This document shows, one piece after another, positions 1 to 5,684 of a DNA stretch of 7,145 nucleotides. Origin of the DNA: Chloroflexota bacterium (GTDB lineage Bacteria; Chloroflexota; Anaerolineae; UBA4142). How positions within the stretch are numbered: the stretch's first letter is position 1; every line of letters starts with the position of its first letter. Both the position numbers and the translations under genes were made by a program. The notes beneath the pieces were generated by a model, which was given only the letters and a program-made list of their open reading frames with translations, did no database searches and was not told the origin of the DNA. Where the stretch lies: NCBI GenBank assembly GCA_016200825.1, contig JACQEA010000360.1, forward strand, positions 1-7,145, in the 5' to 3' direction.

Positions 1-1845
1 GATATAATTCAAGGTCTGCAACAAGTTTACACTTATGCGAGCAGTTACACGATTGCGTCCGCAAATATGAGTTTGGGCGGTGGATCGTACACGTCGAATT
101 GTGATAGCGCCGACGCCGCGACCAAAACCGCGATTGATAATTTGCGCTCGATAAAAATTGCGACCGTGATCGCGTCCGGCAATGAAAGCAAAACGAACGC
201 GATTTCTTCACCCGGTTGCATTTCGACCGCGATCAGCGTGGGCTCCACGCGCGATGGCAGTTTGGGCACGACCGCAGATACCGTATCAAGTTTTTCAAAC
301 AGCGCGTCGTTCTTGAATTTGCTCGCGCCCGGCGAATATATTTATTCTTCAATTCCCGGTGGCGCATTTGCAAATTATCGCGGCACGTCAATGGCGGCGC
401 CGCATGTTGCCGGCGCGTGGGCAGTTGTGAAATCGAAACTGCCAACCGCGTCAGTGGATCAAGTTTTGAATGCACTCGCGACTACCGGCGCTAGTATCAC
501 AGATTCGCGGAATGGAATCGTCAAGCCGCGTATTCGCGTGGACGCGGCGCTGAATACTTTTAGCGGCTTAGCGCCGACAGTGACGCCGACGGTAAATGGA
601 ACGGGAGTTGGAGCAGGCACATATGACGACAATGATTCGCGGATCGGTTACAGCACCGGATGGACAGCATATACCTGGTATCAGTTATACAATGGGACAC
701 AACATTATTCAACAACGCCGGGATCTAGTGCGCAGTTAATATTTACCGGGACGCAAGTGAGCGTGGTGCACACCCAAGCCAGTTCGTATGGCGTACTGAA
801 TGTAATGATTGATGGTGCATTAGTCGGAACGATTGTCGAGACAGGTAGTTTACAATGGCAAGTGCAATGGAACGGACCAGGGCTAGCAAATGGAACCCAT
901 ACTCTAACGCTCGTTCATGCGAGCGGTTCAACCGTAGACATCGATGCAATCATCGTCAACGGTGCAACCGCATCGGCAACCGCAACTTCAACATCCGGCA
1001 GTGGCGGAGGCGCGATTGCAGGTTGTCCGGTTTTTCCCGCGGATAACGCATGGAATCGCGATGTGTCCAACGATCCGGTCGATGCGAACTCTGCTGCGTA
1101 CATCGCGCGGATCAACGAAAACGCGCAATATCTTCATGCCGATTTTGGCGCGTCTGCCGCATATGGAATTCCGTACATCGTTGTGCCCGGATCGCAAGCC
1201 AAAGTGCCGATTACTTTTACCGAGTACGCGAGTGAAAGCGATGCGGGTCCCTATCCAGTGCCTGCAAATGCACCGATAGAAGCTGGAAGTGATGCGCATG
1301 TCCTCGTCGTAAATTCCGGCGAATGCAAATTGTACGAAATGTATCACGCGTCCAAAGATCCAAATAGTTCGGGCTGGTTTGCCGGTTCGGGCGCGGTGTT
1401 TGATTTGCGTTCGAACGCGTTGCGTCCAGAAGGATGGACATCGGCGGACGCGGCGGGCTTGGCGATTTTTCCCGGGCTCGCGCGCTATGACGAAGTGACG
1501 GCGGGCGAAATCAAACACGCGTTGCGGTTTACGGTTTATCGCTCGCAGCGCGCGTACATTCATCCCGCTACGCATTTCGCGTCTTCGATTACCGATCCAT
1601 CCTATCCGCCGATGGGAATGCGCGTGCGCTTGAAAGCGAGTTACAACATTTCCAGTTTCACCGGACAATCGCGCGTGGTTTTGAACGCGCTGAAAAAATA
1701 TGGAATGATGGTCGCGGATAATGGATCATCGTGGTTTATTAGCGGCGCAACCGATTCGCGTTGGAACGACAATGATTTGAATCAATTGAAAACGGTGCCG
1801 GGAAATATGTTCGAGGTCGTGCAGTTGGGTCAGATTTACAAATAA
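1..1845 (+). CDS. Secreted subtilisin-like (S8) serine protease fused to a carbohydrate-binding-like domain and a conserved C-terminal domain of unknown function (5' partial)
   Basis: The frame is open from base 1 to the TAA at 1843-1845, giving 614 residues; the start, signal peptide and catalytic Asp and His lie left of the window. Numbering from base 1, residues 1-190 are the end of a peptidase S8 domain, an extracellular endoprotease. The oxyanion-hole Asn is N61 in ASGNES, and the nucleophile is Ser130 in GTSMAAPHVAG (codon 388-390). After a short Thr/Pro linker, residues 206-322 form a beta-rich module opening with YDDNDSR and closing with DIDAIIV. This resembles the galactose/carbohydrate-binding-like sandwiches common in exported Chloroflexota proteins. 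A Ser/Gly linker leads to residues 342-614, a conserved domain I recall as a stand-alone hypothetical protein in other bacteria; its marks include FDLRSNALRPEGWTSADAAG, HALRFTV, HPATH and ADNGSSW. I know no function for it. The protease assignment is firm; the other domain roles are inferred. Confidence 0.9.
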   Translation, partial: DIIQGLQQVYTYASSYTIASANMSLGGGSYTSNCDSADAATKTAIDNLRSIKIATVIASGNESKTNAISSPGCISTAISVGSTRDGSLGTTADTVSSFSNSASFLNLLAPGEYIYSSIPGGAFANYRGTSMAAPHVAGAWAVVKSKLPTASVDQVLNALATTGASITDSRNGIVKPRIRVDAALNTFSGLAPTVTPTVNGTGVGAGTYDDNDSRIGYSTGWTAYTWYQLYNGTQHYSTTPGSSAQLIFTGTQVSVVHTQASSYGVLNVMIDGALVGTIVETGSLQWQVQWNGPGLANGTHTLTLVHASGSTVDIDAIIVNGATASATATSTSGSGGGAIAGCPVFPADNAWNRDVSNDPVDANSAAYIARINENAQYLHADFGASAAYGIPYIVVPGSQAKVPITFTEYASESDAGPYPVPANAPIEAGSDAHVLVVNSGECKLYEMYHASKDPNSSGWFAGSGAVFDLRSNALRPEGWTSADAAGLAIFPGLARYDEVTAGEIKHALRFTVYRSQRAYIHPATHFASSITDPSYPPMGMRVRLKASYNISSFTGQSRVVLNALKKYGMMVADNGSSWFISGATDSRWNDNDLNQLKTVPGNMFEVVQLGQIYK

Positions 1846-1870
1846 TATTCAGGAATTATTCTAATAAATT

Positions 1871-1903
1871 ACGAGCCGCGATAATTTCGCGACTCGTTTT
1901 TTT
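1871..1903 (+). terminator. Rho-independent terminator of the subtilase gene
   Basis: Bases 1871-1880 (ACGAGCCGCG) pair with 1888-1897 (CGCGACTCGT), with a single C/A mismatch in the stem and a 7-base AT-rich loop. Seven T residues (1897-1903) follow. It begins 25 bases after the subtilase stop. The T run overlaps the stop codon (1902-1904) of the convergent minus-strand gene. On the minus strand the hairpin is followed only by a weak AATTTATT tract, so termination in that direction is less certain. Confidence 0.8.
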
Positions 1904-2747
1904 ATTTCCAAAAAAATGTTTGCGTTGCGCTGGCAGGACTGCCGGGCGCGCGCGGGGATGAAAGCGGATCAGGTCCTTCGACACGCATGACTGTTACATT
2001 CCAATTGATTGTGCGCGCGCTAGTGGAAATATCCGCGTACCATTCTTTGTTCACCTGCCAACGCGTTTCCTTCGACCAACCATTCCGCGTCGCGGTTTTG
2101 CCGTCGCGCGCGGTGAATGTGAACGCGATCATGTACCACTCGTTCTCGCGCAAACCGCTCGCGGAAACAGATTGCCATTCTAACGCGATCAGCGCGTCCG
2201 CGCCCGCGTAAATTGTCGCGTTCAAGGGGGCAAGCAATTTCGGCGCGGGATAAAATGGAGGCGTTGATGTGCGGGATGGGGTGGGAGAATTATTCGCGCG
2301 CGTGCCTACCCGCGTCGGGGTTGGAGAAAATCGCGAGGTAGGTGTAGGGGTCGCGTTTGAAATCGCGGTGATAATCGGGAACGCGGTCGGCGGCGGAGTC
2401 GCGACGACGACAAGCACTTGAATGAGTTGCGTTGGCGTCGCGTCAACCGACGGCGCGCTCGCGCCGTTCGCGATTAGTGCGCGCACGGCAATCCAACCGC
2501 CGCAACCAATTAATATCGCGATAAAAAATATCGCGCTGACGCGTAACGTAAAAGGCACGCGGCTTGATTGGGGATCGCGACCGCAATTGGGGCAGAGCGC
2601 TTCATCGGCGGGGACGCGTTTGCCGCAATGCCCACAGCGAATGCGCGCGCGATGCGGAATAAACTCAAATCCGCACGCCGAACATTCTGAAACGTTCGGC
2701 GGATTGCGTTTGCCGCAGCGCGGACAACGCGGCAGATCGTCGTGCAT
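1902..2747 (-). CDS. Single-pass membrane protein with N-terminal double zinc ribbon, Pro/Thr linker and C-terminal beta-sandwich domain
   Basis: From the ATG at 2747 the product has 281 residues. The N-terminus carries two CxxC-x10-12-CxxC zinc ribbons: C8, C11, C22, C25 and C38, C41, C52, C55. A hydrophobic segment at about 66-88 is the only membrane span. A Thr/Pro/Ser linker (about 95-165) leads to an Ig/FN3-like beta-rich domain with several Trp residues, such as ALEWQS and NEWYMI. The predicted topology is ribbons in the cytoplasm and the sandwich outside. I recognise the architecture as common in Chloroflexota but not the specific function. The frame also allows a TTG start at 2774, only 6 bases after the rseP stop, which would add nine residues. 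Neither start has a convincing Shine-Dalgarno; I chose the ATG because the ribbon begins just after it. It is very likely co-transcribed with rseP. Confidence 0.8.
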   Translation of the reverse strand: MHDDLPRCPRCGKRNPPNVSECSACGFEFIPHRARIRCGHCGKRVPADEALCPNCGRDPQSSRVPFTLRVSAIFFIAILIGCGGWIAVRALIANGASAPSVDATPTQLIQVLVVVATPPPTAFPIITAISNATPTPTSRFSPTPTRVGTRANNSPTPSRTSTPPFYPAPKLLAPLNATIYAGADALIALEWQSVSASGLRENEWYMIAFTFTARDGKTATRNGWSKETRWQVNKEWYADISTSARTINWNVTVMRVEGPDPLSSPRAPGSPASATQTFFWK

Positions 2748-2780
2748 GTGAACGGAAGAATCCAAAATTCCCAACGCGAT

Positions 2781-4121
2781 TTAGGGTGAGAAGATCGAAT
2801 GACCGGACAGCAATCGTTGCACGTCAAAAAAAGTTACGATCAACATCATACCTAACAACACCGCGATGCCAACCAGATGCACCAGTCCTTCTTTTTGCGG
2901 ATCAATTTTCTTTCCACCGCGCAACCATTCAAGCGCGACAAAAACGAGTCGCCCGCCGTCGAGCGCGGGAAAAGGCAAAAGATTCACGACCGCGAGATTC
3001 AAACTCAACAAACCCAGCCATTCGAGCAACGCAAGCGCGCCGCCGCGTTCGGCAACTTCGCCCGTCGCTTGCGCGATGCCGACGAATCCAATAAATGAAT
3101 TTTGCGGCGCGGGCGCGCGAAATAATTGCACGATCGACGCGGGAATCGCGACGACAATGCGCGCTAATTCTTCCGCGCCCGCGCGCGGCGCATCGAGCAA
3201 CGTATATTGGAGTCGCGCGCCCAACGTCGCGTTGGCAGGCGTAACCGTTTCTGGAATTTGCACAATGACTGGATCTGGTTCGATAAATTTTCCATCGCGC
3301 GCGATGTGCCATTCAATTTTCAAACCGGCATGCGCGCGCGAGTAGTCAACAAATTCCGCCTGATCTTTCAACGTGCGCCCTTTGGGGTCCACAAAAAAAA
3401 CCAACACGTCGCCGCTTTTCACTCCGGCGCGATCAGCGGGCGATCCATTTTCCACATTCGTCACGCGTAATCCCAAATAAGGTTGCAATGCGATCCCGAG
3501 CGGTCCTTCACCGGCGGGCGGAGTCGCGCGCGGGGTCGCGCTGATCGGATCGAGCGTGCGCGCGCCGCGTTGAATCGTCAAGGTAACGGCAGTGCCGGCA
3601 TTTTCGCGCAAGGTTTGCGATAACAATGGAAAATCATCCAGAACATCTTTGCCATTCACCGCGAGAATGCGATCACCCGCGCGCAAACCGGCTTCCGCGG
3701 CGGGAGAATTTTGAACGACGCCGGTGATGCGCGTAGTTTGCAGCGCCACGTACGGCGGGCTAAAGAACGCGGTGATGGTGAACGCGAGATAAGCGAGAAT
3801 GAAATTCATCGTCACACCCGCGAGCAATACGCGCGCGCGCACCGACGGCTTGGCGCTCGCGAATCCGCCGGGCACCGTGGGGTCTTCTTCGCCGTGCATC
3901 CGCACAAATCCGCCGACGGGAATCGCGTTGAGGGTGTATTCTGTTTCCGCGCGTTTGGCAAACCGAAACACGCGCGGCGGAAAACCAAAACCAAATTCCA
4001 AAACCGGAATGCCCAATCGTTTCGCGACAATGAAATGACCAAACTCGTGAACGAAAACGAGAATGCCGAGTGTGGCGGCAAAAATAATCAAGTTGGTCGC
4101 ACTGGTGAAAATTCCTGTCAC
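2781..4121 (-). CDS. rseP: RseP/RasP-type site-2 metalloprotease (M50B) with two PDZ domains
   Basis: This is an intramembrane zinc metalloprotease that cuts transmembrane helices of anti-sigma factors, signal-peptide remnants or other single-pass proteins. From the GTG at 4121 it has 446 residues, the normal family length. The zinc motif HEFGH is at residues 25-29 in the first membrane helix. A second helix spans about 96-120. PDZ domains follow at about 125-199 (NSPAAEAGLRAGDRI) and 204-284 (NGSPADRAGVKSGDVL). The third helix leads into NLLPFPALDGG, whose Asp388 is the third zinc ligand, and a last helix is near 411-434. The frame extends upstream to an ATG at 4229, but that ATG lies upstream of the promoter and inside a tandem repeat, and the extra residues lack family character. 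The GTG has GAAAGGA eight bases before it, so I take GTG as the start. It is the first gene of a unit with the zinc-ribbon gene. Confidence 0.93.
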   Translation of the reverse strand: MTGIFTSATNLIIFAATLGILVFVHEFGHFIVAKRLGIPVLEFGFGFPPRVFRFAKRAETEYTLNAIPVGGFVRMHGEEDPTVPGGFASAKPSVRARVLLAGVTMNFILAYLAFTITAFFSPPYVALQTTRITGVVQNSPAAEAGLRAGDRILAVNGKDVLDDFPLLSQTLRENAGTAVTLTIQRGARTLDPISATPRATPPAGEGPLGIALQPYLGLRVTNVENGSPADRAGVKSGDVLVFFVDPKGRTLKDQAEFVDYSRAHAGLKIEWHIARDGKFIEPDPVIVQIPETVTPANATLGARLQYTLLDAPRAGAEELARIVVAIPASIVQLFRAPAPQNSFIGFVGIAQATGEVAERGGALALLEWLGLLSLNLAVVNLLPFPALDGGRLVFVALEWLRGGKKIDPQKEGLVHLVGIAVLLGMMLIVTFFDVQRLLSGHSIFSP

Positions 4122-4129
4122 GCGGAAAA

Positions 4130-4136
4130 TCCTTTC
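4130..4136 (-). promoter_or_regulatory. Ribosome binding site that sets the rseP GTG start
   Basis: On the minus strand GAAAGGA is followed by an 8-base spacer and then GTG at 4121-4119. This is the best Shine-Dalgarno match near any candidate start of the gene, and it rejects the longer frame beginning at 4229. Confidence 0.75.
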
Positions 4137-4154
4137 TAACGTACGCGCGCGCTC

Positions 4155-4183
4155 ATTATACTCGCGCGCGGAAAATGTAGCAA
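4155..4183 (-). promoter_or_regulatory. Sigma-70-type promoter for rseP and the zinc-ribbon gene
   Basis: On the minus strand the -35 box TTGCTA (4183-4178, 4 of 6 consensus bases) and a perfect -10 box TATAAT (4160-4155) are separated by exactly 17 bases. Transcription would begin near 4148, leaving a leader of about 27 bases before the GTG. The -10 box is flanked on both sides by runs of alternating CG. Confidence 0.75.
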
Positions 4184-4206
4184 TGAGACAAAGAGCAAAG
4201 CGGAAA

Positions 4207-4248
4207 ACGTAATACGTGATACGTGACACGTAATACGTAATGCGTAAA
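4207..4248. repeat. Six-copy 7-bp tandem repeat, consensus ACGTRAY
   Basis: Six consecutive heptamers follow one another without gaps: ACGTAAT, ACGTGAT, ACGTGAC, ACGTAAT, ACGTAAT and a decayed GCGTAAA. Each of the first five contains the palindrome ACGT. The array lies between the mvaD stop and the rseP promoter. Read on the minus strand it encodes residues such as RITYYV. I recall spurious proteins rich in ITYY/ITHY-type repeats being predicted in Chloroflexota genomes, so this is probably a local example of a dispersed repeat family. Confidence 0.8.
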
Positions 4249-4276
4249 AAACTAAAACGCGTTGCTGATCGCTGGA

Positions 4277-5263
4277 TTAAAACAAATGCGTTGTGCCGAG
4301 TTTTGCCGCGCCGCCCGGCGCGTTGACTAACACATCCTTCACATCCGAAATTGTGCGCGTCAACTTTTCCACTTGCTCAACATCTTTCGCTTCGCAAATC
4401 AAATGCACGTTGGGTCCGGCATCGAGCGTAAAATATACGGCGAGTCCCTCCGCGCGCCATTTGAGCGCGGCTTGAATCACGCGCACCATCCCCGGCGCCC
4501 AATAAAAAATCGGCGGGCGCGAGGTCATCGCAATCGAATGCAATTCAATCGCTTCCTCTTCAATTGCCGAACCGAGCGCGGGCAAATCTTTTGCCAAAAT
4601 CGCGCGGCGCACGCGATGAAAGCGCGGCGGGAGCGCGTTCAATCGTTCCGGCAAAAACGGACTCGTTTGCGCGGCGTGGTGTCCTTCGGTTGAGCCAACC
4701 ATTTTTTCAGCCGCGCTCACAATCGCGATCACATCGCGCAAATCCCAATGTTCGGGCGGCGCGACACTACGCGCGTGCGACCGATTGCTCTCCCAACTCG
4801 TGAGCAACTCGACGAAACCGGGCGGAATGGAACGCGCGGCGGAACCGGAACCTTGCCGCGCGAGCACAGAGAGTTCGAGTTCACTCAATTCTAAACCCGC
4901 CGCGCGCGCGGCGGCAAAGGTGAGCGCGGCAAATCCGCTCGCGCTGGACGCGATGCCCGCGCCGGTTGGAAAATTATTTTTGGATGCGACGCGCGCTTTG
5001 GTTTCAATTTTCGCGAGTGCGCGCACGCGATCGAGTTGCGCGATCACGCGCGCGGCGGCGGGCGCGGCATTTTCCAACTCCGCCCCGCCGATGATCACGC
5101 GATCATTTTCCAATTTCGCGTCGAACGCGACGGTGGTCGTCGTGGTGGCGTGATCGAGATTCATCGAAAGCGAATCGTTCAGCGGCACGCGCCGCAAATT
5201 ATCGCGATTGCCCCAATACTTGATAAAGGCAATGTTACTGCAACTGACAGCGGTTGTTTTCAA
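4277..5263 (-). CDS. mvaD: Mevalonate-pathway decarboxylase (diphosphomevalonate decarboxylase, or possibly phosphomevalonate decarboxylase), GHMP family
   Basis: The product is a cytoplasmic enzyme that performs ATP-dependent decarboxylation of (di)phosphomevalonate, giving isopentenyl diphosphate or isopentenyl phosphate. At 328 residues it has the family length. It shows SNIAFIKYWGNRD (about 9-21), the GHMP phosphate-binding loop PTGAGIASSASGFAA (99-113), GSGSAARS (138-145, with Arg144 matching yeast Arg158) and DAGPNV, whose Asp281 matches the catalytic Asp302 of the yeast enzyme. The usual WGK lysine is Asn19 here. The start is TTG at 5263, preceded by AAAAGGA with 7-base spacing. The family call is firm. 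Whether the substrate carries one or two phosphates cannot be settled here: Roseiflexus, also a Chloroflexota member, is known to use a monophosphate decarboxylase together with isopentenyl phosphate kinase. No other mevalonate gene is in the window. Confidence 0.92.
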   Translation of the reverse strand: MKTTAVSCSNIAFIKYWGNRDNLRRVPLNDSLSMNLDHATTTTTVAFDAKLENDRVIIGGAELENAAPAAARVIAQLDRVRALAKIETKARVASKNNFPTGAGIASSASGFAALTFAAARAAGLELSELELSVLARQGSGSAARSIPPGFVELLTSWESNRSHARSVAPPEHWDLRDVIAIVSAAEKMVGSTEGHHAAQTSPFLPERLNALPPRFHRVRRAILAKDLPALGSAIEEEAIELHSIAMTSRPPIFYWAPGMVRVIQAALKWRAEGLAVYFTLDAGPNVHLICEAKDVEQVEKLTRTISDVKDVLVNAPGGAAKLGTTHLF

Positions 5264-5382
5264 ATTTGAATCCTTTTGAAACGGAAGGGAATCTGTTTAG
5301 GGAAGAGAAAAGAAAAATTCCAGCTATCGCGATCACAGCCGGAATCCATTTTCCAAACTTTGTCCGAAAGACATTTAATCAT
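5259..5382 (-). pseudogene. Possible remnant of a VanZ-family membrane protein gene, frameshifted and truncated
   Basis: A minus-strand frame from about 5364 to 5259 reads KFGKWIPAVIAIAGIFLFSS, then LNRFPSVSKGFKFE. A WIPA motif opening a hydrophobic helix that ends in SS and is followed by a Pro-containing loop is how VanZ-family proteins begin. This frame has no start codon after its upstream stop. An ATG at 5382-5380, with GGGA eight bases before it, lies in another frame, and the two would join if one A were removed from the A4 run at 5349-5352. The rest of a VanZ domain is absent because mvaD starts here. Alternatively, the ATG frame (40 codons, TGA at 5262-5260 overlapping the mvaD TTG) could be a coupled leader peptide. 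The resemblance is from memory and short. Confidence 0.35.
5271..5277 (-). promoter_or_regulatory. Ribosome binding site for the mvaD TTG start
   Basis: On the minus strand AAAAGGA lies 7 bases before TTG (5263-5261). It supports this rare start codon, because the residues straight after it already match the N-terminus of the family and no ATG or GTG is suitably placed. Confidence 0.7.
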
Positions 5383-5424
5383 CACGTCGATCCCGCGCGG
5401 GCGCAGAAAATTTTCGTCAAAAAC

Positions 5425-5453
5425 AGTGTAGCGGCATTCCCGCCATTCGTCAA
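5425..5453 (-). promoter_or_regulatory. Candidate promoter for mvaD
   Basis: On the minus strand TTGACG (5453-5448, 5 of 6) and TACACT (5430-5425, 4 of 6) are 17 bases apart. Transcription would begin near 5418, giving a leader of about 155 bases that contains the VanZ-like remnant. The rest of the 300-base gap between mvaD and tRNA-Cys shows only the tRNA promoter. Confidence 0.5.
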
Positions 5454-5524
5454 GCGAAAGCCAATTGCCGTGAACTAAAAAATCGGGCGCGGTGAGTGGA
5501 ATGAAATCATTTTAGTAAATCAAT

Positions 5525-5552
5525 TTGACACTCGTTTCAAATCAGATATACT
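5525..5552 (+). promoter_or_regulatory. Promoter of tRNA-Cys
   Basis: A perfect -35 box TTGACA (5525-5530) is followed after 16 bases by TATACT (5547-5552, 5 of 6). The predicted start near 5559 lies a few bases before the mature tRNA 5' end. This is strong and close to consensus, as expected for a stable RNA gene. Confidence 0.8.
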
Positions 5553-5562
5553 CGCTTTGCGC

Positions 5563-5633
5563 GGCGCCGTGGCCAAGTGGCAAGGCAAGGGTCTGCAAAA
5601 CCCTGATCAGCGGTCCAAATCCGCTCGGCGCCT
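5563..5633 (+). tRNA. tRNA-Cys (anticodon GCA)
   Basis: The cloverleaf is complete. The acceptor stem is GGCGCCG (5563-5569) with CGGCGCC (5626-5632), and the discriminator is U5633, as usual for Cys. The D stem is GCC/GGC (5572-5574 with 5584-5586), with GG in the loop. The anticodon stem is AGGGT/ACCCT (5588-5592 with 5600-5604) around CTGCAAA, with GCA at 5595-5597. The variable loop has four bases. The T stem is AGCGG/CCGCT (5609-5613 with 5621-5625). The CCA end is not encoded. The T loop is TCCAAAT, so position 55, normally U/pseudouridine, is C. Confidence 0.96.
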
Positions 5634-5644
5634 TGCAAAAAATA

Positions 5645-5684
5645 AAAACCCAAAGATTCAAATGGCTTTGGGTTTTATTTTTTT
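5645..5684. terminator. Bidirectional terminator shared by tRNA-Cys and the PHP-domain gene
   Basis: AAAACCCAAAG (5645-5655) and CTTTGGGTTTT (5666-5676) form a perfect 11-bp stem with a 10-base loop. On the plus strand a run of seven T follows (5678-5684). On the minus strand the hairpin is followed by TATTTTTT. It therefore suits both converging transcripts. The TAA of the minus-strand gene (5677-5675) is at the base of the stem. Confidence 0.85.

Noticed and set aside
988..1668. 226-residue open frame on the minus strand inside the subtilase gene
   Set aside because: It is antisense to a clearly conserved domain, rich in Arg/His as expected from complementing CGCG-rich codons, with no recognisable motif.
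4122..4229. N-terminal extension of the rseP frame to an ATG at 4229
   Set aside because: It would begin inside the heptamer repeat and upstream of the TATAAT promoter; the GTG at 4121 has a good ribosome site and gives the normal family N-terminus.
4230..4276. Possible terminator after mvaD (TTTTAGTTTTTT on the minus strand)
   Set aside because: The T-rich tract has no stable hairpin before it, only a 3-bp GCG/CGC pairing, so it is not listed as a feature.
5254..5478. 74-residue plus-strand frame in the mvaD-tRNA gap
   Set aside because: It overlaps the mvaD start and promoter in antisense, has no ribosome site and resembles nothing known to me; the opposite strand gives the better VanZ-like reading.
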